Shown here piece after piece: positions 33,955 through 45,070 of a DNA stretch of 64,000 nt. A program made the translations under genes and the position numbers. Numbering within the stretch: the stretch's first letter is position 1; every line of letters begins with the position of its first letter. The notes under the pieces are model-generated. The model ran no database searches, was not told the DNA's origin, and was given only the letters and a program-made list of their open reading frames with translations. Origin of the DNA: Plasmopara viticola (lineage: Eukaryota; Oomycota; Peronosporomycetes; Peronosporales; Peronosporaceae); contig MBPM02000166.1 of the NCBI GenBank assembly GCA_001695595.3, positions 24,026 through 88,025 on the forward strand, written 5' to 3'.

Positions 33955-34532
33955 CATTATTACAATTTATGTCAGTCAGCCAATGACCGTTTCATTTGCC
34001 TTCCATCAATTCAAGCTTTTTGCCCATCGAGTAGGTTTACCCATCGGATGACATGCGCTTAATTCGGGACAAACCGAGATGCGCTTTATGACAGTGAAGT
34101 GGGATCTGAGGTCCAAGCACGCGATTTGAAGCTTTTTTTATGCATCGCTCAATAGGATTATTTTGGTGATCAGCCGTACAAGTTAAAGCGGTACAGATAG
34201 TATTAACGCGGCCCTGTGCAAGGACTTTACGCATTAACGAGAAGTATTGCACTTTCATTTGGATTTTGAAGCCATGACTCGGCTCGTTGTCATCTTTCAT
34301 GTCAGCTCAATTACAGTAGACATCGTTTGTTATCTAAATTAATTAGCGAGGTGAGGCTTGTGTTAGTTCTATACATACCAGCTGTTGTTGCTGTAACGCA
34401 TAAGTGTTATTTCTTACGCGCACCGCAACTAATGTAGAGACATTATGATGCTAATAGACCCACTGCGCTCTTTGTTTGCGCTTGAAACTTGCGTGTATTA
34501 TTAGTTGTGTGTAAGCTACCTACGGTTGCCAC

Positions 34533-34604
34533 GCCCCTATAGCTCAGTGGTAGAGCACTCGCTTCGTAAGCGAAAGGTCGGTGGTTCGATCCCGCCTGGG
34601 GGCT
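34533..34604 (+). tRNA. tRNA-Thr(CGU)
   Basis: Consensus copy. Confidence 0.97.
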
Positions 34605-35166
34605 CTTCTTACCATTTTATACTGCTTCTTCACGTATATTTGGTCAGAGCAATTGAGTAAGCTATTCGCCGCTCATTTCATAATCTATTTGTCATGCACT
34701 TGTCTTGTGGTGGTTTGTGGTGGGGCGCATACTGTTCGATTGGTGCGCACGGCGCCTTCACACACGGTATGACTGTCTGATGGAAGAAAAAAGCCTAACG
34801 CCAGGGCTATGCAAGTAAGCTATTGCAATTGTGATTGCAGGGGGATTGTGGTTAGCATCGAAGACGTTAAAAAGGGGTGACAGCTCGTTTTCTCTGTGAT
34901 CTAAAAAGTCATCTCCTTCGCATGGTATCATTTTCTCAAACTTGTACGTATATACATCCTCGAACTTGACATGCCGACCGAAAAAAAGAATCAATGCATC
35001 TAGCTGCTATTGGGCGGCCGCTTTCGAGTGTTTTTTTAGCGTACTACGCTTTGTGTCATGTGCTATACTTTAATGTGTCGCACGAGCGATTTGCATGACT
35101 ATGGTGGTATGCATGAGTAAGGGTGGAAAAAGTTTGTAATCAGTGTATCAGTTAACAGCCAGGGAT

Positions 35167-35247
35167 GACAGCTTGGCCGAGTGGTTAAGGCGTTAGCCTG
35201 CTAAGTTAATGGGGTAACCCGCGTGAGTTCGAATCTCACAGCTGTCG
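35167..35247 (+). tRNA. tRNA-Ser(GCU)
   Basis: Consensus copy. Confidence 0.97.
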
Positions 35248-35825
35248 CATTATTACAATTTATGTCAGTCAGCCAATGACCGTTTCATTTGCCTTCCAAA
35301 CATTCAAGCTTTTTGCCCATCGAGTAGGTTTGCCCATCGGATGACATGCGCTTAATTCGGGACAAACCGAGATGCTCTTTATGAAAGTGAAGTGGGATCT
35401 GAGGTCCAAGCACGCGATTTGAAGCTTTTTTTATGCATCGCTCAATAGGATTATTTTGGTGATCAGCCGTACAAGTTAAAGCGGTACAGATAGTATTAAC
35501 GCGGCCCTGTGCAAGGACTTTACGCATTAACGAGAAGTATTGCACTTTCATTTGGATTTTGAAGCCATGACTCGGCTCGTTGTCATCTTTCATGTCAGCT
35601 CAATTACAGTAGACATCGTTTGTTATCTAAATTAATTAGCGAGGTGAGGCTTGTGTTAGTTCTATACATACCAGCTGTTGTTGCTGTAACGCATAAGTGT
35701 TATTTCTTACGCGCACCGCAACTAATGTAGAGACATTATGATGCTAATAGACCCACTGCGCTCTTTGTTTGCGCTTGAAACTTGCGTGTATTATTAGTTG
35801 TGTGTAAGCTACCTACGGTTGCCAC

Positions 35826-35897
35826 GCCCCTATAGCTCAGTGGTAGAGCACTCGCTTCGTAAGCGAGAGGTCGGTGGTTCGATCCCGCCTGGGGGCT
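35826..35897 (+). tRNA. tRNA-Thr(CGU), fully paired anticodon stem
   Basis: The anticodon stem is CTCGC/GCGAG, five Watson-Crick pairs, where most copies have GCGAA and a C27.A43 mismatch. Confidence 0.97.
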
Positions 35898-36459
35898 CTT
35901 CTTACCATTTTATACTGCTTCTTCACGTATATTTGGTCAGAGCAATTGAGTAAGCTATTCGCCGCTCATTTCATAATCTATTTGTCATGCACTTGTCTTG
36001 TGGTGGTTTGTGGTGGGGCGCATACTGTTCGATTGGTGCGCACGGCGCCTTCACACACGGTATGACTGTCTGATGGAAGAAAAAAGCCTAACGCCAGGGC
36101 TATGCAAGTAAGCTATTGCAATTGTGATTGCAGGGGGATTGTGGTTAGCATCGAAGACGTTAAAAAGGGGTGACAGCTCGTTTTCTCTGTGATCTAAAAA
36201 GTCATCTCCTTCGCATGGTATCATTTTCTCAAACTTGTACGTATATACATCCTCGAACTTGACATGCCGACCGAAAAAAAGAATCAATGCATCTAGCTGC
36301 TATTGGGCGGCCGCTTTCGAGTGTTTTTTTAGCGTAGTACGCTTTGTGTCATGTGCGATACTTTAATGTGTCGCACGAGCGATTTGCATGACTATGGTGG
36401 TATGCATGAGTAAGGGTGGAAAAAGTTTGTAGTCAGTGTATCAGTTAACAGCCAGGGAT

Positions 36460-36540
36460 GACAGCTTGGCCGAGTGGTTAAGGCGTTAGCCTGCTAAGTT
36501 AATGGGGTAACCCGCGTGAGTTCGAATCTCACAGCTGTCG
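36460..36540 (+). tRNA. tRNA-Ser(GCU)
   Basis: Consensus copy. Confidence 0.97.
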
Positions 36541-37118
36541 CATTATTACAATTTATGTCAGTCAGCCAATGACCGTTTCATTTGCCTTCCAAACATTCAA
36601 GCTTTTTGCCCATCGAGTAGGTTTGCCCATCGGATGACATGCGCTTAATTCGGGACAAACCGAGATGCTCTTTATGAAAGTGAAGTGGGATCTGAGGTCC
36701 AAGCACGCGATTTGAAGCTCTTTTTATGCATCGCTCAATAGGATTATTTTGGTGATCAGCCGTACAAGTTAAAGCGGTACAGATAGGATTAACGCGGCCC
36801 TGTGCAAGGACTTTACGCATTAACGAGAAGTATTGCACTTTCATTTGGATTTTAGAGCCATGACTCGGCTCGTTGTCATCTTTCATGTCAGCTCAATTAC
36901 AGTAGACATCGTTTGATATCTAAATTAATTAGCGAGGTGAGGCTTGTGTTAGTTCTATACATACCAGCTGTTGTTGCTGTAACGCATAAGTGTTATTTCT
37001 TACGCGCACCGCAACTAATGTAGAGACATTATGATGCTAATAGACCCACTGCGCTCTTTGTTTGCGCTTGAAACTTGCGTGTATTATTAGTTGTGTGTAA
37101 GCTACCTACGGTTGCCAC

Positions 37119-37190
37119 GCCCCTATAGCTCAGTGGTAGAGCACTCGCTTCGTAAGCGAAAGGTCGGTGGTTCGATCCCGCCTGGGGGCT
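37119..37190 (+). tRNA. tRNA-Thr(CGU)
   Basis: Consensus copy with the GCGAA stem. Confidence 0.97.
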
Positions 37191-37751
37191 CTTCTTACCA
37201 TTTTATACTGCTTCTTCACGTATATTTGGTCAGAGCAATTGAGTAAGCTATTCGCCGCTCATTTCATAATCTATTTGTCATGCACTTGTCTTGTGGTGGT
37301 TTGTGGTGGGGCGCATACTGTTCGATTGGTGCGCACGGCGCCTTCGCACACGGTATGACTGTCTGATGGAAGAAAAAAGCCTAACGCCAGGGCTATGCAA
37401 GTAAGCTATTGCAATTGTGATTGTAGGGGGATTGTGGTTAGCATCGAAGACGTTAAAAAGGGGTGACAGCTCGTTTTCTCTGTGATCTAAAAAGTCATCT
37501 CCTTCGCATGGTATCATTTTCTCAAACTTGTACGTATATACATCCTCGAACTTGACAAGCCGACCGAAAAAAAGAATCAATGCATCTAGCTGCTATTGGG
37601 CGGCCGCTTTCGAGTGTTTTTTAGCGTACTACGCTTTGTGTCATGTGCTATACTTTAATGTGTCGCACGAGCGATTTGCATGACTATGGTGGTATGCATG
37701 AGTAAGGGTGGAAAAAGTTTGTAATCAGTGTATCAGTTAACAGCCAGGGAT

Positions 37752-37832
37752 GACAGCTTGGCCGAGTATTTAAGGCGTTAGCCTGCTAAGTTAATGGGGT
37801 AACCCGCGTGAGTTCGAATCTCACAGCTGTCG
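37752..37832 (+). tRNA. tRNA-Ser(GCU), box A defective
   Basis: The D loop reads GAGTATTTAA instead of GAGTGGTTAA, so the invariant G18-G19 of the tRNA elbow and of box A is lost. It is probably inactive. Confidence 0.8.
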
Positions 37833-38410
37833 CATTATTACAATTTATGTCAGTCAGCCAATGACCGTTTCATTTGCCTTCCAAACATTCAAGCTTTTTG
37901 CCCATCGAGTAGGTTTGCCCATCGGATGACATGCGCTTAATTCGGGACAAAACGAGATGCTCTTTATGAAAGTTAAGTGGGATCTGAGGTCCAAGCACGC
38001 GATTTGAAGCTTTTTTTATGCATCGCTCAATAGGATTATTTTGGTGATCAGCCGTACAAGTTAAAGCGGTACAGATAGTATTAACGCGGCCCTGTGCAAG
38101 GACTTTACGCATTAACGAGAAGTATTGCACTTTCATTTGGATTTTGAAGCCATGACTCGGCTCGTTGTCATCTTTCATGTCAGCTCAATTACAGTAGACA
38201 TCGTTTGTTATCTAAATTAATTAGCGAGGTGAGGCTTGTGTTAGTTCTATACATACCAGCTGTTGTTGCTGTAACGCATAAGTGTTATTTCTTACGCGCA
38301 CCGCAACTAATCTTGAGACATTATGATGCTAATAGACCCACTGCACTCTTTGTTTGTGCTTGAAACTTGCGTGTATTATTAGTTGTGTGTAAGCTACCTA
38401 CGGTTGCCAC

Positions 38411-38426
38411 GCCCCTATAGCTCAGT
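38411..38426 (+). pseudogene. tRNA-Thr 5' stub (left target duplication of LINE A copy 2)
   Basis: GCCCCTATAGCTCAGT joins TGAAGGTCGTC, the LINE A 3' end. The matching copy is 43064-43079. Confidence 0.95.
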
Positions 38427-38436
38427 TGAAGGTCGT

Positions 38437-38454
38437 CTATATTATGTAATATAG
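38437..38454 (-). other. 3'-terminal hairpin of LINE A
   Basis: CTATATTA-TG-TAATATAG is a perfect 8-bp stem with a 2-nt loop, 10 nt from the element 3' end. Position and AT-rich make-up match the LINE B hairpin at 5848-5861. Confidence 0.55.
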
Positions 38455-39425
38455 GCGAATGTCTTCCCAACTAGCCTGGCGTAATATCTGTTCTAAACTA
38501 TTCTAGTGTACTATATATAGTTTTTCATTTTTATCCAGAGTAGGAATATACAAAAATTTATGTAATTTCCTCAAAAAAGGAAATTACATAATTTATGTTT
38601 TCCACGTATTTTTTGGATTTCATCCAATCACTGGCCTGGGAGGGTTTCGGTTCCACACTTTTGCCCCCATTTCGACTTCAACTTCGGGCGAAAAAGGCCT
38701 TTTGGACCCTTTGTGCGTGGCAACGTTGCTCGATAACCGCGGTCGATCAACAGCCGAAACTTTTGGCACTTGGGCAGCACATACAGCGCCCATTGCGTGC
38801 AAATTGTTCACGCGTATCGAGACTTCAGGTGCCTAAACCAAAGTCCGGTCTTTTAGCACACTGCTGCATCGTTTCACAACGGCATAGCCCGCAACTCAAT
38901 CCGTGGGCCGACCCATAAGTGGGATCGGGTTTCGACCTTATAGTTCATAAGGTAAAAAACCCTGGCTTTTCATTCGTCATGGAAAATATTTTTTTTTTTC
39001 CACGCCTCACAGCGAATATTTTTTTCCCCTCTTTGGCCTCACAGGTTATGGGCCGTGCAGGGTTACCAAAATCACTGTATTTCAGCTCCCAGGCTCAACC
39101 AAGAAAACCCGGGCCTCCCAGGGCGCACACCAGACAGAAGCCTCGTCTTCAACTCAAAACCGCTTTCTCACTGCTTTTTAGCAGGCGCCGCCTTCTCCGG
39201 CCACTGGCGCGACTGGTTCGCATCCGATTATCCTTCAGGCTCACCGTATTGCTACACCAAGTGCGAGGCTTGCGTCGACAGATCCCATAGCGACCCAGAC
39301 GTTCTTTAAGTGATATGTCATCACCCGCAAGGGCAACCGGCAGGCTGCCCGACCAGGTAGCAATCTCAGCATCTGAAGGTGGATTGTAATCATTTAAATT
39401 GAACTCAATATCTGCCGACATTAAT
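38455..39425. other. Unassigned filler inside LINE A copy 2
   Basis: This stretch has no similarity that I recognise to LINE B or to the array. It includes a perfect 14-bp inverted repeat (38558-38571 and 38578-38591, TTATGTAATTTCCT) with a 6-nt loop, two T-rich tracts (38985-39035), and a minus-strand ORF 39421-39149 starting MSADIEFNLND that I cannot identify. It may be a nested insertion or a fragment picked up by template switching. Confidence 0.5.
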
Positions 39426-39429
39426 CTTG

Positions 39430-40498
39430 TTCTCTCCTAGACGTTGCACATTTTTTCTTGTGCGCTCCATCTCCCGCGTATCTTGTTGCTTGAACTTCTT
39501 CTGTTCGTGATAAAGCTGAGTCTTGATGCTTTTTATCCAGTTTATCCAAATTTGTCGGGGGTTTCTGATCGGCGAGTTTTGTCCAGGACCTGCTCGGCCT
39601 CGCTCTCAATTTCTGCACAACCTTCGAATATTCGAGGAGGTATCGCAAGAATTTTTAATAACCAGGACCATGTAGCTGCGTACCACTGCGAAAGAGAAAC
39701 ACTATGAGCAAGATGGTCACCAGTGTGCATTGGGAAAATATTTGGCATTTTCGTTAAAGCGGGCACAGAATTGCTCCGAAACCAGAATGTGGTCCGGTCG
39801 ATATTTCCGAGGAAGAGGACCAGTAAACACTCGCTTGAAGTCATAGCGGGTACGCAGCGCGTCAATGACACCTAGTTTGGCAACCAACTCGAGACAAGCA
39901 GTGCGGCTCGGGTCGAAGTGCAAGTCAGGTTTCGAGCAGTCAAGTGGCGTAATTTAATCTCCAAGCATGAAGTGCGTCGCATCATCTTCAAACCCTTCTA
40001 TTGGAAGGATTAAAAGAACGATTGCTTTTCGTGTCTATCGACAGGCGCATACACATTGTGAATATAGGCAGGAGCACGTTGAACCGTTACTGTTACGACA
40101 AGATACCGTCCCGGCACCGACAAGTTTAATATTTCTGCAGCCGTGTCGATACCAGGGAAATCAGAACGTAGCTGCGTCAGAACTCCACTACTGCAACCGC
40201 GCGTGGGTCGGTCGAGTCTCATGTTACTGTCATTCACAAAGACTTTGTGGGCAAAATTTGAGCCGAGGTGAAACTTGAATGTATTGAGATGCTCCAAGTC
40301 AGCAAATCTGGTTACTTGGACGCATGTTAGCGAGTGCTTGGCTAGAAGTTTTTCAATAGAGGTGACCATTTTGCTTGATGCCGTTTGTGTTGACGGTAAT
40401 AAGCGAGATAGCACGTTCCAGGCGTGTTGTTCTTCCGATCCAACTTTAGCAGCGACTGGAGACAGCTCCAGCCACTGTCGTAGCCAAGGAGCCAGCAT
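39430..40498 (-). pseudogene. LINE A ORF2, endonuclease part only (frameshifted)
   Basis: In several frames it matches the LINE B endonuclease: VNTNGI and KQNGH near 40390, KHSLTCVQVTRF (the catalytic QE position reads QV), GVLTQLRSDFPGIDTA, GRYLVV, YIHNVYAPVDRHEK, then GPLPRKYRPDHILVSEQF, GDHLAH and a short stretch matching the linker after the endonuclease. The QE to QV change would remove a metal-binding glutamate. The ORF overlaps the ORF1 stop; an ATG at 40498 exists but is not in the endonuclease frame. No palm, finger or FADD motifs follow. I take it as a dead remnant. Confidence 0.75.
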
Positions 40499-42977
40499 TC
40501 AATTGAATCTTCAGCACCGACGAGTCGTCCGGATAATATCCTTCAAGTTGGCGGAGCACTTCAAGGTCGTCAAGAAGGTGACCTTGCCATTGCACGTCAC
40601 GCCACTGCTCCATGCAAAGCTCTCCAACCTTAGAACGCAGCAGCCGTAGCAGTGTGTTGGGATGCAAGAGGCGCATGTGGTGTGCTGGAATCCATTCGAC
40701 TGGCTGGCCTGTAAAATATTGAATCCAGTGGTCATTTTTAAAGAGTGTCGGAGGAATGGACATGAGCGCAAGCTCGAATATACCGAGTGCCTTCGAAGCA
40801 CGCGCAAGCTCCGTAATCAAGTCAGAGTGGGTCCACCACTTGGCACACGCCTTGAAGATGTCATGGCGGTTGGACGGTAGCGGCAAATTCATGACACGCT
40901 TCCACTTTGTAACAAAAGTTGTGTCTTCTGTTGGATACGTAGCTGATAATACGCGGTTGATCGCATGCAGTTGGGCAATTTCAGCGATGATGCGATGGTC
41001 ATCTGCCATTTTAAGGGACAATGCGCTGTTGAAAGCCATCGGACATTGAGCTGCTGGCTTCATCACAAGGTCTGGATTTGTGGCGTTATCAAGTAGCTTG
41101 ACCATGCCATCGACCTTTTCGTCTGCAAGCACAAGACGATCTGGCAACGTATCAAGCAGTGCAGTATTTTCATCATCGATCATTGCCTCGGTGACTTCGA
41201 GGATCGACGAAGCCTTTGCAGCTTTTTTTATTTTTGTGTGATGTTTTTCCATGAAAAATACCGACTCCTTCCTGGTGGTTATCCCCGAAGGACGTGCCAC
41301 GGCTACTGGTACGATCTGCTTGCGCACGCCAAACTTCTTGCTTGCCGTGACGTCTTTAAGCTCAAGATCGACTTCCATGGTCTGCAGGACTTCAAAAACG
41401 TTTTTAGTCGCGATTCCGTCGAGTGATTGCGGTTGCTTTTTAGTGAGAAGATTCGAGAGGTCAATGTCTCCGCGGCTCCGCTTCTTGCTGTTGAAGACGG
41501 TTGCGAATCCGTCTGAGGTCTCTCCGTTGGTAAGGTACATCATTGGTGTCTTAATACTGCTTTCGGGACTACGGGGTGGGGAGATTTTCCCGCCCGACCC
41601 TTCGAACGTTGCAACTGATAGAATATCATCGATGCAGCTTGGGGAACTTGCAAGCTGATTGCAGTTGAGCGGCAGACCATGCTGAACTTCTTGCTGAAGC
41701 TTCTTATCATTTTTTGCTTTGGACTCCTGTACTGCACGCTGCAGCGAGGTCATCGATTTGGACTTCGAAATGGCTAGTTTTGGTGTCGCTTGATGATCCT
41801 GTTTTGCTGCAGCAAGTGCTGTGACAGGATGCAGTGGCTGTGACCTGGTTGGAGTGGCTGGACGTTGCAATTTGGTGTCACTCGTGCGCAGGTCGATGAA
41901 ATGATGCGAACGATAACCGAACGGCAAACGCTCGGAAGGATATGGAGCGTTCTTTCCGTGCACGGGGTGCAGCTTGTTGTCGAAGTGGAACTGGTCACAC
42001 ACTGATCCATTCACAATGAGAGGACCTGGGCATGTCGTGCTAAGGAAGTATACTCTCCAGGTGGCTGACGTTATTCCAGTTGCAAGATTCACTTCACGGA
42101 AGGTATCGTACACCGGTTTGCAGCCCATCAAGAACAAGCGGTGCAACATTACGTCCGTCTTCGTGTCCGAGTCAACATTCGAAATATCGACAAAGTACTT
42201 GCCACCTAGCACGTCGAATTCCTTAAACATAAATACACCCCCTAAGATGTTTATCTTTGTGCGCTCGAGAGCGATGCAGGCGTCCTTCGACTTAACTTTA
42301 ATTCGAAGATTGCCACCGGGAAGTTTGGACACTTGGCCTATCTCGAACTTGCTGTACAGGCGCTCAAGTACGTCGTTGCCGTGATGCTTGCCCGTTAGCG
42401 ATGCCATAATCTTCTGGAGCGGTGTTTTTGCAAACATGCGTCCGGTATCGATGACCATATCGTACTTGGCACGAGGTAGGGTATATGGCCGCGCCTGCTC
42501 CATCTGAGAGGCGATGAATGACCAGTCCCCACCAGCAGCGTACTGGCGTTCGATTGCTTCAATGTCGCAGGCGAGTGGCTTGGGTGTTTCTACACGCCGA
42601 CGCGCAGCTTCAGCGTCCTCGGTGCTCCGACGAATGGTTTCTTGCTGCGCAAGTAAGCTAGCCATGGTCGGACGCATGTCTTCATCTTGTGGGGACGAGG
42701 CATTCTTGACGCCTGACAGAGGGGAGATAATCGATTCACTCTCCGGACCACCAGGCGCACTTGACCCAGCGAACGCGTCCGAGGTGGAAGCATTGAGTTT
42801 CGGCAGCGTGACCGTAGCCACGTCGCCAGTTGAACTGGATGTCAGAGGCAACTCTATATCGAGTCCTTTCTCCAATTGATGATTACTTACAGTAAGTAAA
42901 AACGCAGACGGGACAGATTTGACGTTTTCGAAAGATTCTTTGCGAAACGCGCGGGCAGAAATGTCAGGGCTGTCCAT
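40446..42977 (-). CDS. LINE A ORF1 protein (843 aa, intact)
   Basis: The longest intact LINE reading frame in the window. ATG at 42977 lies 86 nt inside the element. The Ser/Pro-rich N-terminus (about 1-130) is followed by a core (about 140-345: YAAGGDWSFIAS, RPYTLPRAKYDMVIDTG, PGGNLRIKVKSKDAC, TSATWRVYF) and a C-terminal block (about 665-830: AQLHAINRVLSAT, WIPAHHMRLLHPN, VQWQGHLLDDLEVL). Both blocks are shared with LINE B ORF1, the middle is not. There is no zinc knuckle. The protein ends SRC-stop with TGCTAAAG, close to the LINE B ending (TGCTAAGG). An RNA-binding or RNP role is inferred. Confidence 0.85.
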   Translation of the reverse strand: MDSPDISARAFRKESFENVKSVPSAFLLTVSNHQLEKGLDIELPLTSSSTGDVATVTLPKLNASTSDAFAGSSAPGGPESESIISPLSGVKNASSPQDEDMRPTMASLLAQQETIRRSTEDAEAARRRVETPKPLACDIEAIERQYAAGGDWSFIASQMEQARPYTLPRAKYDMVIDTGRMFAKTPLQKIMASLTGKHHGNDVLERLYSKFEIGQVSKLPGGNLRIKVKSKDACIALERTKINILGGVFMFKEFDVLGGKYFVDISNVDSDTKTDVMLHRLFLMGCKPVYDTFREVNLATGITSATWRVYFLSTTCPGPLIVNGSVCDQFHFDNKLHPVHGKNAPYPSERLPFGYRSHHFIDLRTSDTKLQRPATPTRSQPLHPVTALAAAKQDHQATPKLAISKSKSMTSLQRAVQESKAKNDKKLQQEVQHGLPLNCNQLASSPSCIDDILSVATFEGSGGKISPPRSPESSIKTPMMYLTNGETSDGFATVFNSKKRSRGDIDLSNLLTKKQPQSLDGIATKNVFEVLQTMEVDLELKDVTASKKFGVRKQIVPVAVARPSGITTRKESVFFMEKHHTKIKKAAKASSILEVTEAMIDDENTALLDTLPDRLVLADEKVDGMVKLLDNATNPDLVMKPAAQCPMAFNSALSLKMADDHRIIAEIAQLHAINRVLSATYPTEDTTFVTKWKRVMNLPLPSNRHDIFKACAKWWTHSDLITELARASKALGIFELALMSIPPTLFKNDHWIQYFTGQPVEWIPAHHMRLLHPNTLLRLLRSKVGELCMEQWRDVQWQGHLLDDLEVLRQLEGYYPDDSSVLKIQLNAGSLATTVAGAVSSRC

Positions 42978-43048
42978 TGCGAAAGAACGAAGGGTAGAAA
43001 TGGTGGTTAAAAGGGGGCACTTCCTATGATTTGACTTGCGTAGTAGCC

Positions 43049-43063
43049 GGCAAATTGGGAAGT
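43049..43063 (-). other. Conserved LINE 5' terminus (LINE A copy 2)
   Basis: Sense strand ACTTCCCAATTTGCC, identical to copy 1 and one base different from LINE B. Confidence 0.75.
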
Positions 43064-43135
43064 GCCCCTATAGCTCAGTGGTAGAGCACTCGCTTCGTAA
43101 GCGAGAGGTCGGTGGTTCGATCCCGCCTGGGGGCT
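43064..43135 (+). tRNA. tRNA-Thr(CGU), rebuilt next to LINE A copy 2
   Basis: A complete gene with the fully paired GCGAG anticodon stem; its first 16 nt are the target duplication. Confidence 0.97.
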
Positions 43136-43697
43136 CTTCTTACCATTTTATACTGCTTCTTCACGTATATTTGGTCAGAGCAGTTGAGATAGCTATTCGC
43201 CGCTCATTTCATAATCTATTTGTCATGCACTTGTCTTGTGGTGGTTTGTGGTGGGGCGCATACTGCTCGATTGGTGCGCACGGCGCCTTCACACACGGTA
43301 TGACTGTCTGATGGAAGAAAAAAGCCTAACGCCAGGGCTATGCAAGTAAGCTATTGCAATTGTGATTGCAGGGGGATTGTGGTTAGCATCGAAGACGTTA
43401 AAAAGGGGTGACAGCTCGTTTTCTCTGTGATCTAAAAAGTCATCTCCTTCGCATGGTATCATTTTCTCAAACTTGTACGTATATACATCCTCGAACTTGA
43501 CATGCCGACCGAAAAAAAGAATCAATGCATCTAGCTGCTATTGGGCGGCCGCTTTCGAGTGTTTTTTTAGCGTACTACGCTTTGTGTCATGTGCTATACT
43601 TTAATGTGTCGCACGAGCGATTTGCATGACTATGGTGGTATGCATGAGTAAGGGTGGAAAAAGTTTGTAATCAGTGTATCAGTTAACAGCCAGGGAT

Positions 43698-43778
43698 GAC
43701 AGCTTGGCCGAGTGGTTAAGGCGTTAGCCTGCTAAGTTAATGGGGTAACCCGCGTGAGTTCGAATCCCACAGCTGTCG
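43698..43778 (+). tRNA. tRNA-Ser(GCU), T-stem variant
   Basis: The T stem is GTGAG/CCCAC, with one A.C mismatch. The rest is consensus. Confidence 0.93.
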
Positions 43779-44355
43779 CATTATTACATTTATGTCAGTC
43801 AGCCAATGACCGTTTCATTTGCCTTCCAAACATTCAAGCTTTTTGCCCATCGAGTAGGTTTGCCCATCGGATGACATGCGCTTAATTCGGGACAAAACGA
43901 GATGCTCTTTATGAAAGTGAAGTGGGATCTGAGGTCCAAGCACGCGATTTGAAGCTTTTTTTATGCATCGCTCAATAGGATTATTTTGGTGATCAGCCGT
44001 ACAAGTTAAAGCGGTACAGATAGTATTAACGCGGCCCTGTGCAAGGACTTTACGCATTAACGAGAAGTATTGCACTTTCATTTGGATTTTGAAGCCATGA
44101 CTCGGCTCGTTGTCATCTTTCATGTCAGCTCAATTACAGTAGACATCGTTTGTTATCTAAATTAATTAGCGAGGTGAGGCTTGTGTTAGTTCTATACATA
44201 CCAGCTGTTGTTGCTGTAACGCAAAAGTGTTATTTCTTACGCGCACCGCAACTAATGTAGAGACATTATGATGCTAATAGACCCACTGCGCTCTTTGTTT
44301 GCGCTTGAAACTTGCGTGTATTATTAGTTGTGTGTAAGCTACCTACGGTTGCCAC

Positions 44356-44427
44356 GCCCCTATAGCTCAGTGGTAGAGCACTCGCTTCGTAAGCGAGAGG
44401 TCGGTGGTTCGATCCCGCCTGGGGGCT
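44356..44427 (+). tRNA. tRNA-Thr(CGU)
   Basis: Consensus except for the fully paired GCGAG stem. Confidence 0.97.
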
Positions 44428-44989
44428 CTTCTTACCATTTTATACTGCTTCTTCACGTATATTTGGTCAGAGCAATTGAGTAAGCTATTCGCCGCTCATT
44501 TCATAATCTATTTGTCATGCACTTGTCTTGTGGTGGTTTGTGGTGGGGCGCATACTGTTCGATTGGTGCGCACGGCGCCTTCACACACGGTATGACTGTC
44601 TGATGGAAGAAAAAAGCCTAACGCCAGGGCTATGCAAGTAAGCTATTGCAATTGTGATTGCAGGGGGATTGTGGTTAGCATCGAAGACGTTAAAAAGGGG
44701 TGACAGCTCGTTTTCTCTGTGATCTAAAAAGTCATCTCCTTCGCATGGTATCATTTTCTCAAACTTGTACGTATATACATCCTCGAACTTGACATGCCGA
44801 CCGAAAAAAAGAATCAATGCATCTAGCTGCTATTGGGCGGCCGCTTTCGAGTGTTTTTTTAGCGTACTACGCTTTGTGTCATGTGCTATACTTTAATGTG
44901 TCGCACGAGCGATTTGCATGACTATGGTGGTATGCATGAGTAAGGGTGGAAAAAGTTTGTAATCAGTGTATCAGTTAACAGCCAGGGAT

Positions 44990-45070
44990 GACAGCTTGGC
45001 CGAGTGGTTAAGGCGTTAGCCTGCTAAGTTAATGGGGTAACCCGCGTGAGTTCGAATCTCACAGCTGTCG
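44990..45070 (+). tRNA. tRNA-Ser(GCU)
   Basis: Consensus copy. Confidence 0.97.

Larger units (their letters stand above)
13640..38426 (+). repeat. Tandem tRNA-Thr/tRNA-Ser array, segment 2
   Basis: About 19 units. The first is outer-type or transitional. From about 17 kb the units are central-type, period 1285-1293 bp: GTCTGATGGAAGAAAAAAGCC, CTCATTTCATAATC, an insert TGCAGGGGGATTGTGG, and CCGTTTC after tRNA-Ser. A sub-block at about 27.4-34.0 kb lacks ATCAGTTA before tRNA-Ser and has CCATCAATTC. Two units carry SINEs, and 15.0-16.3 kb is rearranged. The spacers otherwise hold only the U6-like stretch. The segment ends in a tRNA-Thr stub at the LINE A copy 2 junction. Confidence 0.97.
38427..43063 (-). 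mobile_element. LINE family A, copy 2, inserted in tRNA-Thr (internally rearranged)
   Basis: A 4.6-kb minus-strand element with a 16-bp target duplication of the tRNA-Thr 5' end. It has an 86-nt 5' UTR, a complete ORF1 (42977-40446) and the endonuclease part of ORF2 down to about 39430. After that LINE homology stops: no reverse transcriptase motif is found, and about 1 kb of unrelated sequence leads to the 3' terminus. Both ends look like genuine insertion junctions, so the loss of the RT is either a later deletion and replacement or a defective element moved in trans. Confidence 0.92.

Noticed and set aside
13640..38426. CRISPR array or satellite DNA
   Set aside because: The 1.28-kb period, tRNA content and eukaryotic elements exclude CRISPR; the units carry genes, so this is a gene array rather than a simple satellite.
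38919..39309. + strand ORFs of 84-123 aa in the filler of LINE A copy 2
   Set aside because: They overlap each other and low-complexity T-tracts; no motif or second copy supports coding.
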